64,000 nt of DNA from Gimesia alba (GTDB taxonomy: Bacteria > Planctomycetota > Planctomycetia > Planctomycetales > Planctomycetaceae), in contig NZ_CP036269.1 of assembly GCF_007744675.1 (NCBI RefSeq), forward strand, positions 7,571,917 to 7,635,916. Reading direction: 5' to 3'. The notes beneath the pieces are model-generated. The model saw only the letters and a program-made list of their open reading frames with translations, was not told the DNA's origin and did no database searches. The stretch's first letter is position 1; each line of letters opens with the position of its first letter. The position numbers were made by a program, and so were the translations under genes. Below are positions 16,727 to 26,784 of the stretch, one piece after another.

Positions 16727-17305
16727 TCACGATGTTTTTAAGTAATTCTTTAAGTTGGCAATCTCTTCCAGAAGAATTTCGAGGAACTCTGACGCCGCTT
16801 GTTTGTTATCGGCTTTGACAATTTCTCTTACTGACTCTCTGACTTTTTGTGTCGGAGAATATAGATCCAGAGAGACTTCACTATCAGAAGCATGAATCAC
16901 ATTGAGCGACATGTCATCCAGTTCCTGTTTCAATTCCTTTTGATCGAGAGGCTTAAACATGATTTTGGAAAAACCTAATTCGCTCGCAAGTTTTATCCGT
17001 TGTACATTTCGATCTTGAGAATTTTTTTCTGGCCTGACTGCCGTCATTAAAATAAATTGAGGAGGAGGAACAGTCCCACTATCCGAATAGCGTTCGACAA
17101 GTTGAGCCTTTTGAAACAGGTCGACCCCATCCATCCCGCTCATTACGAGATCTGTCAGGACAACATGGACCTCATTATCCATTTGCAGTATCTGCAGGGC
17201 TTCAAATCCGGACGAGGCAGTCGCCGCAGTGAAACCAATCTTCTCTACCAACCGCGCATAATAGTGACAAGAATATCCAATATCATCGACAACAAGCACT
17301 TTCAT
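16727..17305 (-). CDS. stand-alone response regulator (REC domain)
   Basis: From the internal ATG at 17305 (MKVLVVDDIGYS) the protein is 192 residues. Residues 1-130 form a CheY-like receiver: acidic pair in VVDD, phospho-acceptor Asp in VVLTDLVMSGMDG, conserved Thr in LMTAVRP and Lys in IMFKPLD. The last 60 residues are helical and contain no DNA-binding or enzymatic domain. It likely signals by protein contact. No histidine kinase is in the window. An ORF start 34 codons upstream adds residues that do not belong to the fold, hence the chosen start. Confidence 0.85.
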   Translation of the reverse strand: MKVLVVDDIGYSCHYYARLVEKIGFTAATASSGFEALQILQMDNEVHVVLTDLVMSGMDGVDLFQKAQLVERYSDSGTVPPPQFILMTAVRPEKNSQDRNVQRIKLASELGFSKIMFKPLDQKELKQELDDMSLNVIHASDSEVSLDLYSPTQKVRESVREIVKADNKQAASEFLEILLEEIANLKNYLKTS

Positions 17306-17669
17306 AGACACGCCCGGGGGTTCTGAGGAGTTATTTGCAGTCTCGTTCTTCAATCTCACAAAACGAAGGGATAGATACTCACAAATTCCTGATAGTGGTA
17401 TTTTCAATTATTTATATGTGAATCAAATATCATAATCGGCATTACGAGGTTTTTCCCTGTATTATAAATACCGAATATCCACTCAGTTGGCTAAGAAAAG
17501 AGTTCATCTCCAGCAGGTCTGATTCACTGAACCCTATACAATCGTCACCACCCGCTTCGTCATCAAAGTCTACCAAACATAGATATAGATCAATTCTATA
17601 TGCATAGATCGCTGAACTCTTAAAGTCGTAGTGAAGGCAACTGGAATCGTAAAGAAAGCAGATGCGATT
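17306..17669. other. intergenic region
   Basis: AT-rich stretch upstream of the response regulator gene. I see no repeat, hairpin terminator or RNA motif that I can support. Confidence 0.4.
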
Positions 17670-17951
17670 TCATGCGTCCTTCTGTTTTTGACTTGCCCAA
17701 AAATCATTTGCATCCACGATGACATTACTCCCAAATTTAAAATATGGGATTCCTGATTCTTTCAAGAGTTCTTTGAAGTTTTTCTCTGTCATTCCAAAAA
17801 GCTGTGCCCAAATTTTACTACTGAATTTCCCTGTTTGAGGAAACGCCCCCGGTGATCGCACCAGATTTTGCACAAGCTCAAAAGCAAATTTATCAGACTC
17901 GGTGAATTTGGTTGATTCCGTCATGAGATCAAACCTTACCAGAATTTTCAT
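17670..17951 (-). CDS. small DNA-binding-like (excisionase/HTH) protein
   Basis: A 93-residue protein. The C-terminal half (SKIWAQLFGMTEKNFKELLK, then GIPYFKFGSNVIVDANDFW) has the helix-turn-helix plus wing arrangement seen in excisionase/MerR-type small regulators. AGGA lies about six bases before the ATG at 17951. It may be a regulator left from a mobile element; the prophage-like cassette lies 1.6 kb away with unrelated genes between. DNA binding is inferred from the pattern only. Confidence 0.6.
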   Translation of the reverse strand: MKILVRFDLMTESTKFTESDKFAFELVQNLVRSPGAFPQTGKFSSKIWAQLFGMTEKNFKELLKESGIPYFKFGSNVIVDANDFWASQKQKDA

Positions 17952-18422
17952 CGCATCCTGCTTCTCCCCCTGAACTCAAAGCGCGTACCTTTTACGCAGA
18001 TCGGTTTCAATGAGAAAAAACAAGCCGTTTCCATTGGAGCCAAAAGGTTCCAATCATCACATGATTTGGGAAAGAAACAACGCGATAAAAAACTCAGCGA
18101 CACCTACAGCGGTCGCTACGCGGCTGCCCCCAGGCAGATATGGAATCGTGGTCACACCACTCCAAAACAACAAAGATCAGTTTACCACCCCCGAGTGAAC
18201 AAAGCAATATACAACCTTGTTTTTTTCTGAAGTAACATCAATCAATTAATCGCGATAAATGCCTTGTTTTATAGGGGATAACAAGGCTCTTCCTGCTTCT
18301 GTTCATTGGAAGAGCAGAATTCAGGTGAAACATCGACACGCTCTTATATAATCAGATTTGCGAGCAATTTACAGAATGGTTCGCTCCTCTGAAATCAACG
18401 ACTAATTTGAAGAAATATATTC
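17952..18422. other. intergenic region with tandem hairpins
   Basis: No convincing gene. Two 8-bp stems abut near the right end: GCCTTGTT (18261-18268) with AACAAGGC (18280-18287), and GCTCTTCC (18286-18293) with GGAAGAGC (18308-18315). They share two bases, so they may compete. They precede the deacetylase gene by about 105 bases and could form part of its leader. Confidence 0.45.
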
Positions 18423-19439
18423 ATGCTAGAAACCAAGACTCCTCTTTCGCGTCGTTCATTCATGTCTCTTTTAGCGGCTTCCACTTTGGGTCTGCAGACA
18501 AAAATCACCCGATCTGAAGATACAACCACGCGGCCAAAAGCGCAAATTGCGATCACATTTGATCTGGAAATGAGCCGTCAATATCCACGTAGAGAGATGC
18601 TCGAATGGGATTATCAAAAAGGGAATTTAAATCAAGCAACGAAGGACTACTCTTTAAAGGCGGCCGAAACAGCAAAAGCTTCAGGTGGAATCATTCATTT
18701 TTTTTGTGTCGGACGCGTATTAGAACAAAAAGACGCTGGCTGGCTTAAAAAGATTTCTGAAACAGGGCATCCCATCGGCAATCACACTTATGACCATGTC
18801 AATGTCTGGGCAACTGAACCGCAAAAAACACAATTTCGCTTTCAACGTTCTCCTTGGCTACTGGGCGGCAAAACAGCCGAACAGGTGATTCGACAAAATA
18901 TTCGTCTGACAACCGAAGCGATGCAGCAACGCCTGGAAATTGCAGCCGATGGTTTCAGAACGCCGGGTGGATCCAATACTGCTCTGGATCAACGGGAAGA
19001 CCTGCAAAAAATGCTACTGGCGGAAGGATTTCACTGGGTAAGTTCCAAGTATCCCAAGCACAAAACGAGTCCTGTTGGTGAAAAGCCAGGTCAAGAAATC
19101 TACCAGTCTATATTAAAAGCGCAGCAGGCAGCTCAACCTTATATCTATCCAACAGGCTTGATTGAAATACCAATGAGCCCCATCAGTGATGTCGGCGCCT
19201 TTCGTACCAGTCAGTGGAAGCTGAAGTACTTCCTTAAGTCTGTCGAACTTTGTATTCAACAGGCAATCGAGCAGGGTGGGGTTTTTGATTTTCTGTGCCA
19301 CCCTTCCATCATGTATGTCGAAGACCCTCAATTTGAAACGGTCAAATTAATTTGCAATCTGGTTAATCAGGCAGGTGACCGCGCTGAAATTGTTGGTTTA
19401 AGCGACATCGCTAAACGGGTATCAAAAAAACAACGTTGA
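18423..19439 (+). CDS. exported polysaccharide deacetylase (NodB-like)
   Basis: A 338-residue protein with a twin-arginine type signal (SRRSFMSLLAASTLGLQ), so it is probably folded before export. The NodB homology domain shows ITFDLEMS in place of the usual TFDDG-type motif 1, and GHPIGNHTYDHVNV carrying the metal histidines of motif 2. A motif-3-like GFRTPGG follows and a late LCHPS segment. It probably removes acetyl groups from an extracellular glycan such as peptidoglycan or a polysaccharide. First gene of a rightward run of exported or membrane proteins. Confidence 0.85.
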   Translation: MLETKTPLSRRSFMSLLAASTLGLQTKITRSEDTTTRPKAQIAITFDLEMSRQYPRREMLEWDYQKGNLNQATKDYSLKAAETAKASGGIIHFFCVGRVLEQKDAGWLKKISETGHPIGNHTYDHVNVWATEPQKTQFRFQRSPWLLGGKTAEQVIRQNIRLTTEAMQQRLEIAADGFRTPGGSNTALDQREDLQKMLLAEGFHWVSSKYPKHKTSPVGEKPGQEIYQSILKAQQAAQPYIYPTGLIEIPMSPISDVGAFRTSQWKLKYFLKSVELCIQQAIEQGGVFDFLCHPSIMYVEDPQFETVKLICNLVNQAGDRAEIVGLSDIAKRVSKKQR

Positions 19440-19493
19440 TAAACCAGTGCTTTATAAGGTCTCATCGTCAACTACAAAGGAGGCACACGAAAG

Positions 19494-20564
19494 ATGAACG
19501 GTTTCAGATTCATAATTTGTAATTCGACACTTTTTCTGTCTATAACTGCTGTTTGCCATCTCAGTTTTTCGGCTGAAAACTCGCGAATTTATCAAAACAC
19601 ATTGAAACGGTTGAATCATCCAACCCCACTACTGGCTGATTATCCTGAATTTATTCAGCCCATCGAAGAACTTCGGCGTTATGAAGCCCCCATTCTGGTC
19701 GATGACGTTGGTGCAGACTTGAGTGTAAGGACCTGGCGATATTCTTATAACGCGCGGGGGATTATTGAATTACCCAACAAAATCCGTGCTGATAAGACAG
19801 CTGTGATCATGGTCCATCCCTGGGGTATTGATGATGGGCAAGGCTGGAAAACTCCAGAACCGGCAGGGGCCGCTGATTTTTGCACACCAGAAAAAAATCA
19901 GCTAGCAGGACGGCATACGCGTGAAGTAATTGATCCGTTTCTCAAACGAATGAGAAAAAACAACTCCCTCGTGATGTACAGTTTGATTGGTGAAGTTGAC
20001 CCAATCAGAAAAAGATTATATCGAACCTTTGATTACAATCCTTCGAAAGCCGAACGTGAGCAGGCGCGTCAATCGCTCACTAAACAATTGAAAAAACTCA
20101 CTTATCAAGGTAAGCCACTTCCAACCCAACTTTCTCTCTCCAAAGAATTTCCTGTCATTGACTATTTTAAACAATTCTCAGGACTCAGCGCGGGTGATCA
20201 TTTTAATGGAACAGGATTCTGGAATGTGCCTGTTCCCATCACCAATGACATTACAGTTCAGCATAACGACGTACTGATCTTTGACCGGGAAGGATATGAA
20301 CCTTTGAAGCGGTTCTTAAAAAAACAAGGCATCCGCCATATTTTGTTAACCGGCTATGCAACGGACATGTGTTTCTGCAAAACCACTGCCGGCTACGAAA
20401 ATCTCTCTCGTGATTTCAATGTTTTTCTCGTAGGTGATGCCACATTAGCGACCTTTCCAGCTAATTCCTCACCAAAATATGCCACGAATGCCCATATTTC
20501 GTTTGCTTCTTTGAACCATTTGATCACACAGGTTTCCTGGGTTAAGTCGCTCAGCGATGACTGA
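19494..20564 (+). CDS. exported isochorismatase-like cysteine hydrolase
   Basis: A 356-residue protein with a hydrophobic N-terminal signal (residues 5-28). The isochorismatase fold is recognisable: an early Asp/strand segment (AVIMVHPWGIDDGQ, unusual in having His rather than the common Asp-Met/Gln motif), and HILLTGYATDMCFCKTTAG with the nucleophilic Cys, then VFLVGDAT. The family includes amidohydrolases such as nicotinamidases. An exported, long (typical domain about 200) version is unusual, and the extra 130 residues form an N-terminal and middle insertion. It follows the deacetylase by 54 bases. Confidence 0.78.
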   Translation: MNGFRFIICNSTLFLSITAVCHLSFSAENSRIYQNTLKRLNHPTPLLADYPEFIQPIEELRRYEAPILVDDVGADLSVRTWRYSYNARGIIELPNKIRADKTAVIMVHPWGIDDGQGWKTPEPAGAADFCTPEKNQLAGRHTREVIDPFLKRMRKNNSLVMYSLIGEVDPIRKRLYRTFDYNPSKAEREQARQSLTKQLKKLTYQGKPLPTQLSLSKEFPVIDYFKQFSGLSAGDHFNGTGFWNVPVPITNDITVQHNDVLIFDREGYEPLKRFLKKQGIRHILLTGYATDMCFCKTTAGYENLSRDFNVFLVGDATLATFPANSSPKYATNAHISFASLNHLITQVSWVKSLSDD

Positions 20565-20679
20565 ATTATTTCTACACCCCATTCTGAACAGGTAATTTAT
20601 CCAAGCTGGCTGGGCTTGAGTGGCAGGCTAAATACTTTCGGCTTAGAATGATCATGTTCTGAATTTTCGCTCGCCATTC

Positions 20680-22446
20680 ATGAAAGACCATGCCATGTCA
20701 GATCAAAGTCATTCTGATCTCGATGAAGAAACAGTGCCCGATGAGGTGATTCCCCATCAATCCCTGCCTCCTCTTAAATATCGGGATCTACCACCGGCAA
20801 TCTCTTGGAGAAAAATGATTGGGCCCAGCATCATGCTGGCAGGACTCTCGCTGGGTTCCGGAGAATTTGTCCTCTGGCCTTACATCACTTATAAAACCGG
20901 ATTCGTCTTCTTTTGGGCCTGCCTGCTGGGGGTGCTGACACAGTTTTTCATGAACATGGAAATTGAACGCTGGACCCTCGTCACAGGTGAGAGCGCAATT
21001 ACCGGCTTCTGCCGTCTGAATAAAAACTGGGCGTGGATCATGCTACTGTTGAACATTATTCCCTGGGCATGGCCGGGCTGGGCAACCGGCGCAGGAACAA
21101 TGCTGAGTTGGACTTTTTTAGGTCCGGAAACAATTGCCAGCGTACAAGTGGAACCAACGCCTTCTGTATTTTCATTGGAAGGGCTTCCGAAAAAAGTCAG
21201 TTACTCAGCGGAAACCGCAACTTTGAAGTGGCGTGGTTCGATCAATGAATCTGAGCGCGATGCCTTGAGCACAGCTTTTACTCGCAACCAGAGTGAGGAT
21301 CTGTCGGCTGAGCTGTTTGACAAAATTAATAAAGGATACGACCTGCAATACGAGGCCAAGTATAGTTCGTTTCTGGGAATTGCCGGGTTACTTCTGGTCG
21401 GAATTGTTCTCACAACCGGACCGGTGGTTTACAACACTGTCGAAAAAATCCAGATCTTCTTAGTTGGTATGATCTTTCTCATCGCAGTGATTCTAGGCAT
21501 CTATTTGATACAACCTTATGCCATCACATCCATGCTGCAGGGAGCCGTCAGCATTGGAAAGATGCCCGATGAATCCAGCGGATTATCCACGATGGCACTG
21601 CTGGGCGCATTGGCGTTTGCCGGTGCGGGCGGAACGATGAATCTGGGACAAAGTAATTTCATCAAAGATAAAGGTTACGGAATGGGTAAATACATCGGAC
21701 GTATTACCAGCCCGATTACCGGTCAGGAGGAGGCCGTCAGTGAAGTTGGTTATCATTTTAAACATACTGCTGAAAACCAGACTCGCTGGCGACAATGGTG
21801 GCGAGCAGCGAATATCGAGCACTTCTTCAGCTTCTTTCTCACCTGCCTGGCCTGCTTGGTGCTCTTATCTCTGATTTCTTATTCCCTGTTTTACGACGCA
21901 AACGGACAACTGAAAGATGGTGTGGCTCAGTTTGGTACCGGACTGAACTTTATCTGGGGCCAGGCAACTCTGCTGGAAGACCGGCTTGGTGGAACCTTCA
22001 AGTTGCTCTTCCTGCTGATGGGCGCGGCAATTTTGCTCACAACCGAATTGGGTGTCCTTGATGCAACGGCGCGGATCTCGGCTGATATCCTTAAAGTAAA
22101 CTACTTAAGGGACAATGAACACTGGTCGTTGAGTAAATTGTATTATGTGTTTCTCTGGGGCGAAATTCTGCTCGGGTCTGCGATTCTGTTGTATGGTTCG
22201 ATCAATCCTCAGTTCAAACAGCCTTTATTCTTAATTGAGACTTCGGCAGCGATGAACGGCGGCGTCATGTTTTTATATTCGATGATTTTGCTATATATGA
22301 ATTCGAAAATTCTCAGCCGCAGCATCAGCACCAGCCCGCTGCGTTTTGTCGTTATGGTCTGGGCGGCTGCCTTCTTTGGCTATTTCAGCCTGCAGGCGTT
22401 TCAAGTACAAATCATCCCTTATTTTAAATCTCTTTTCTCTTTGTGA
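20680..22446 (+). CDS. Nramp-like membrane transporter
   Basis: A 588-residue multi-pass protein, with about 11 hydrophobic helices. The first helix region (IGPSIMLAGLSLGSGEFVLWP) sits where the metal-binding first helix of Nramp proteins lies, but it has GSGE in place of the DPGN motif that binds the metal. A soluble insert of about 60 residues occurs after helix four. This divergence means that divalent metal transport is not certain. An ATG at 20695 (MSDQSHS) is an alternative start. The gene is on the same strand as the isochorismatase gene and the beta-helix gene. Confidence 0.75.
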   Translation: MKDHAMSDQSHSDLDEETVPDEVIPHQSLPPLKYRDLPPAISWRKMIGPSIMLAGLSLGSGEFVLWPYITYKTGFVFFWACLLGVLTQFFMNMEIERWTLVTGESAITGFCRLNKNWAWIMLLLNIIPWAWPGWATGAGTMLSWTFLGPETIASVQVEPTPSVFSLEGLPKKVSYSAETATLKWRGSINESERDALSTAFTRNQSEDLSAELFDKINKGYDLQYEAKYSSFLGIAGLLLVGIVLTTGPVVYNTVEKIQIFLVGMIFLIAVILGIYLIQPYAITSMLQGAVSIGKMPDESSGLSTMALLGALAFAGAGGTMNLGQSNFIKDKGYGMGKYIGRITSPITGQEEAVSEVGYHFKHTAENQTRWRQWWRAANIEHFFSFFLTCLACLVLLSLISYSLFYDANGQLKDGVAQFGTGLNFIWGQATLLEDRLGGTFKLLFLLMGAAILLTTELGVLDATARISADILKVNYLRDNEHWSLSKLYYVFLWGEILLGSAILLYGSINPQFKQPLFLIETSAAMNGGVMFLYSMILLYMNSKILSRSISTSPLRFVVMVWAAAFFGYFSLQAFQVQIIPYFKSLFSL

Positions 22447-22455
22447 TCGACAGAC

Positions 22456-23898
22456 ATGTTTTTGAATACCCAATACAAATTCATTCCTTGCAAGAACCAT
22501 TTTCGAGCATTTTCTGTAGCAATCGTTTGCATCGCGTTACTGCTTTGCATTTTGTCAGAATCCCGAGGCGATACCTACTACGTTAATAACCAAACCGGCA
22601 ACGATTCCAATGATGGACTGTCGCCGGAATCGGCTGTAGCAACCATCGCCAAGGCCATTCAACTCTCCAAGACGAGTGACCGACTGGAACTCAAAAACAC
22701 GGGAATCGCTTATCGAGAACCAATGCTTTTTCGTCGGCTTGGCGGGCAGCCAGACCGTCCCTTTGAAGTGGAAGGGAATGGCGCTGTCTTGTCCGGGTTA
22801 AAAGCGATTGATGTGTCACGATGGCAGACTGTGAAGGATAACCTCTATGTGCTGACACTTGAGAGTACGCCGTATGGAAATCCTTATCTTGTCTCTCAAG
22901 GGAAACGACTGGCGCAAGCCAAAAGCCTGGATTCCATTAAACTCGAACAGCATTTCTGGGATCGGAAATTAAATAAAGTTTATCTTCTTTGTGCTTCAGG
23001 CAAACAGCCAGCTGATTATGAATTAGCAGCTACCCTCACTACCAGCGGGTTCACACTGGGTAGTGCCAGCTATATCATCTGTCGTAATTTGATCTGCGAG
23101 CACTTTTCCAATGACGGTTTTAATATCCATGGCGACTGCCGGGGGATTCGACTGGAAAATGTGATTGCGCGACATAACGGCGATGATGGAATCTCGATTC
23201 ATGAGTCGGGCGGGTTAATGGTCCAAAATGCTTATGTTCATGATAATTTTTATGGCATCCAAGATGTGAATGCGTCCCGTTCCGTCTATAACGGCGTGCT
23301 TGCAGAACGCAACCAGATCGGCGTCAGCCTGGTGGGCGGCTATCATTCTCTTGTTGACTGCCAGATTCGAAACAGCGTTCAAAAAGAAATCGACATCGCT
23401 GGCTCGAATCCCAAGCATCTGATTGGCGCTGAACAGAACCCGCTCTGTAAAACTATTTTGTTTGCTCAGAACGTATCCCTGTTTGGCAATGGGAACCAGA
23501 TGGGACTCAGCGTTCGGAATGGCGCTTCGGCCATCATGGAATCCTCTGTGATCAGTGGCTCCAAGATGGGGCTTTTTGTGGATCGAAATAGTCAGTGCCA
23601 CTTGTCTCGAACAGTCATCACCGAGTGTCCTGTGATTCTCAATACAGAATCAAAACATGCCTTTTTCGACTTTAATATCTATGGAGCAGGACAAATCAAC
23701 TGGCTGGGAATGATATTTCAACCCAATCAGTGGGTCGACTTTCTCAAAGATTCTCACAGCGATCAGCACTCAAAAATGGGAAAAGTAATGGTCGCAGAGG
23801 ATGGCACCGTAAGTATTCCCGCTGATTCGACCGCTTTTGGTATGGAGAAAAAAGTCGGTCCTACGGCTCCTTTTGCTTTTTCGCTACCTTCGAATTAA
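22456..23898 (+). CDS. exported right-handed parallel beta-helix protein
   Basis: A 480-residue protein. A signal peptide (hydrophobic residues 22-35, FSVAIVCIALLLCILSES) is followed by GDTYYVNNQTGNDSNDGLSP, the usual opening of planctomycete secreted beta-helix proteins. The body has repeated short strands with Asn/Gly turns (GISIHESGGLMVQNAYVHDN) as in pectate-lyase-like or glycan-binding folds. No catalytic set is assigned. It starts nine bases after the transporter stop, so both are probably in one transcript. Confidence 0.8.
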   Translation: MFLNTQYKFIPCKNHFRAFSVAIVCIALLLCILSESRGDTYYVNNQTGNDSNDGLSPESAVATIAKAIQLSKTSDRLELKNTGIAYREPMLFRRLGGQPDRPFEVEGNGAVLSGLKAIDVSRWQTVKDNLYVLTLESTPYGNPYLVSQGKRLAQAKSLDSIKLEQHFWDRKLNKVYLLCASGKQPADYELAATLTTSGFTLGSASYIICRNLICEHFSNDGFNIHGDCRGIRLENVIARHNGDDGISIHESGGLMVQNAYVHDNFYGIQDVNASRSVYNGVLAERNQIGVSLVGGYHSLVDCQIRNSVQKEIDIAGSNPKHLIGAEQNPLCKTILFAQNVSLFGNGNQMGLSVRNGASAIMESSVISGSKMGLFVDRNSQCHLSRTVITECPVILNTESKHAFFDFNIYGAGQINWLGMIFQPNQWVDFLKDSHSDQHSKMGKVMVAEDGTVSIPADSTAFGMEKKVGPTAPFAFSLPSN

Positions 23899-24178
23899 TA
23901 CGTCGATTCTGAATTTCACTTTAGACCGTTTGAGGAGCTTGGAACATTCGCTACTCTGAGCCAGATCATCGATTAATTTGTGCATGTCTCATATCATGCC
24001 ATAACATTATTTAATAAAGGGATTGCCACATTTTCAGCGATTTTACATAATACAGGCGATCTGGAGAGGACTACCAAATTCCAGTTCTCTCAACCTTATC
24101 AACTACAAATGACAATATTTCGACCTCTGGTCGTTTTGAAAATTCGTCTGGAAATACCTCTCATCGAAAGAAATAGAC

Positions 24179-25108
24179 ATGCCCATTTATCACGATAACT
24201 CCGAAACAATCGGCCATACCCCTCTGGTGAAAATCAACCACTTAACCGAGGGACTCAAGGCAACGGTACTTGCAAAAATTGAAGGACGAAATCCAGCTTA
24301 CAGTGTAAAGTGCCGAATCGGTGCCAATATGATCTGGGACGCAGAAAAGAGTGGCAAATTAAAACCTGGCATGCAGGTCGTTGAACCAACCAGTGGAAAT
24401 ACAGGGATTGCGCTCTCATTTGTTTGTGCAGCGCGTGGTTACAAATTAACACTGACAATGCCAGACTCCATGTCCGTTGAACGCCGTTTAATGTTGAAGG
24501 GTTTTGGAGCCAACCTGGTACTGACACCCGGCGCCGATGGAATGAAAGGAGCCATTCAAAAAGCGGAAGAATTAGCGGCGAACCCGGAATTCTTTATGCC
24601 TCAGCAATTTGAAAATCCCGCGAATCCGGAAATTCACGTTAAAACCACAGGTCCGGAAATACTCAAAGACACCGAAGGAAAGGTCGATTACTTTGTCGCT
24701 GGTGTAGGCACGGGCGGTACGATTACTGGTGTCTCTCGATTCCTGAAAGAGGAACAAGGACTGAATGTCAAATCCATCGCTGTCGAGCCTACCAGCAGCC
24801 CTGTTCTTTCTGGAGGAGAACCCGGGAAACACAAAATCCAGGGAATTGGAGCGGGCTTCATTCCGGTAAACTGTGATACTTCACTCATAGATGAAGTAAT
24901 CCAGGTAACCGACGACGAAGCATTTGAGATGGCGAGTAAAATAGCGCGTCAGGAAGGAATCACGTGTGGAATCAGCTGTGGTGCAGCAATGCATGCCGCT
25001 CTGGAAATTGCCAAACGCCCTGAAGCAGTAGGAAAAACGATTGTCGTGATTTTGCCTGATTCAGGAGAGCGGTACCTATCCACCCCACTATTTGATGATG
25101 CTCGTTAA
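24179..25108 (+). CDS. cysK: cysteine synthase A (O-acetylserine sulfhydrylase)
   Basis: A 309-residue PLP enzyme that makes cysteine from O-acetylserine and sulfide. Lys44 in [19 protein letters not shown] is the PLP lysine, [11 protein letters not shown] is the substrate loop, VGTGGTITG binds the cofactor phosphate, and [11 protein letters not shown] closes the fold. The length and motifs are typical of the CysK branch. It is followed 261 bases later by a cystathionine gamma-synthase/lyase-type gene, suggesting linked sulfur amino-acid metabolism. Confidence 0.93.
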   Translation: MPIYHDNSETIGHTPLVKINHLTEGLKATVLAKIEGRNPAYSVKCRIGANMIWDAEKSGKLKPGMQVVEPTSGNTGIALSFVCAARGYKLTLTMPDSMSVERRLMLKGFGANLVLTPGADGMKGAIQKAEELAANPEFFMPQQFENPANPEIHVKTTGPEILKDTEGKVDYFVAGVGTGGTITGVSRFLKEEQGLNVKSIAVEPTSSPVLSGGEPGKHKIQGIGAGFIPVNCDTSLIDEVIQVTDDEAFEMASKIARQEGITCGISCGAAMHAALEIAKRPEAVGKTIVVILPDSGERYLSTPLFDDAR

Positions 25109-25369
25109 TAGCTCATCAACGCGACAAGTGATTGTCAATACGTAAGATCGGAACAGATCATCTCCACAGACCAAATTTAGAACGTGCTGAGATTTAAGAT
25201 CGAGACTCTGATCAGTGGCAGGCAGCTGTCTGCGGGGGTATTCTTCAGTACAACACACTCGTATCATTGAACCTGAAATCTAGTCTGGTGTCCCTTCGAG
25301 GAATATCGTTGTTCCTGACTGGCAATCAGTCTCTTTCAAATCACCATAAATCTTTTGGATGTTAATACC

Positions 25370-26515
25370 ATGCGTTTTGAAACCAAGTGTGTTCATACCG
25401 GAGTTGATAAAGACGGCACGTTTAACAGCTGTACAACCCCGATCTATACCACCTCAACGTTTTACTGGGACAGCCTGGAAAACCACAAAGGCTTTGACTA
25501 TACACGCAGTGGAAACCCAACTCGGAGTGCGATGGAAGAAAATATCGCCGCTTTGGAAGGTGGTGTTTCGTGCCGGGCGACTGCAACGGGAATGGCCGCG
25601 ATCACTTTGGTAATGCACCTGTTCAAACCCGGCGATCATATTATTGCCGGAGACGACATTTATGGCGGTACTTATCGCTTATTTGCAGATGTTTTTACGA
25701 AATGGGGAATCACATTTTCCTTCATCAAAATGAGCGATGCTGAAACCGTGAGATCAGCAATCACTCCGGATACGAAAGCGATTTGGATCGAGACGCCTAG
25801 TAACCCTTTGTTAAATCTGGTCGACATTCAGGCTGTCACGAAAATTGCATCGGAAACTGATTCCAACATTATCACCATTGCTGACAACACATTTTGTTCC
25901 CCTTATCTTCAAAGACCGATCGAATTCGGTGTCGACATTGTATTACATTCAACCACAAAATATTTGAATGGTCACTCAGACGTGGTCGGCGGTTGTGTGG
26001 TCTCACGTACTGAAGAACTGGCCGAGCGTGTTGCCTATCATTCAAACGCACTTGGGCTAGGGTGTTCCCCCTTTGACGCCTGGCTGGTTTTACGTGGTGT
26101 TAAAACGTTAGCACCACGGATGGAAGCACACCAACGCGGTGCGATGGCTTTGGCACGCATGCTGGAGACACACCCCAAAGTGGAACGGGTCTACTATCCG
26201 GGACTGGAATCCCATCCGCATCATGAATTAGCCAAACGTCAGCAGGACGGCTTTGGAGGCATGTTGAGTTTTGACGTGAAGGACGGGCGTCCGGTTGCTG
26301 AAAAAGTGATGCTCAATACGAAATTGTTCCTGCTGGCTGAATCTCTGGGTGGCGTCGAATCTCTGATTGAATATCCGGAAAGCATGAGCCACGCATCCAT
26401 GACCCAGGAAGCACGTCGTGCGGCCGGTATTACGGAAAAAACAGTTCGAGTTTCTGTAGGAATTGAAAGCCCCGAAGATCTTGTTGCTGACTTGAAACAG
26501 GCGTTAGACAGCTAA
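25370..26515 (+). CDS. cystathionine gamma-synthase/lyase family PLP enzyme
   Basis: From the ATG at 25370 (MRFETKCVHTGV) the protein is 381 residues, the usual length for the Cys/Met metabolism PLP family. Landmarks are IYTTSTFYWD, YTRSGNPTR, ATATGMAAI, DNTFCSPYLQ and the PLP lysine in HSTTKYLNGHSDVVGG. The C-terminal SLGGVESLIEYPESMSHASM is typical. Whether it makes cystathionine (MetB) or cleaves it (gamma-lyase) cannot be told by eye. The 261 bases upstream hold no riboswitch I recognise. Confidence 0.9.
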   Translation: MRFETKCVHTGVDKDGTFNSCTTPIYTTSTFYWDSLENHKGFDYTRSGNPTRSAMEENIAALEGGVSCRATATGMAAITLVMHLFKPGDHIIAGDDIYGGTYRLFADVFTKWGITFSFIKMSDAETVRSAITPDTKAIWIETPSNPLLNLVDIQAVTKIASETDSNIITIADNTFCSPYLQRPIEFGVDIVLHSTTKYLNGHSDVVGGCVVSRTEELAERVAYHSNALGLGCSPFDAWLVLRGVKTLAPRMEAHQRGAMALARMLETHPKVERVYYPGLESHPHHELAKRQQDGFGGMLSFDVKDGRPVAEKVMLNTKLFLLAESLGGVESLIEYPESMSHASMTQEARRAAGITEKTVRVSVGIESPEDLVADLKQALDS

Positions 26516-26784
26516 TTCGGGGACCGTTTTGCTACTCTCGACAGCCAGGATCTATTTTTTGCGGTCTCAGTCTCAATGAAACTGGTGAGGGGAGTACTCA
26601 ATTTCTCACAGAAGAGAGTACTAAGCGCGTGCAATATGCGTTTCTTTTATGATATGATGCCCTATTGAATTTCAGGCAAATTCACCCGATGTAACTCTAC
26701 TTCGATCCTGTACGAAAAAACTGTTTTCATATAGAGCTACAAGTCCACTAATACAACATTCTGAAAACAAAGAAGGCCGAGGTT

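Noticed and set aside
18010-18198. 62-codon plus-strand ORF before the deacetylase
   Set aside because: No family resemblance, no ribosome binding site, and another frame over the same bases reads no better.
25109-25369. Possible SAM or T-box type riboswitch before the transsulfuration gene
   Set aside because: Only a short near-palindrome (GCAGGCAGCTGTCTGC) is present; the conserved cores of those riboswitches are not.
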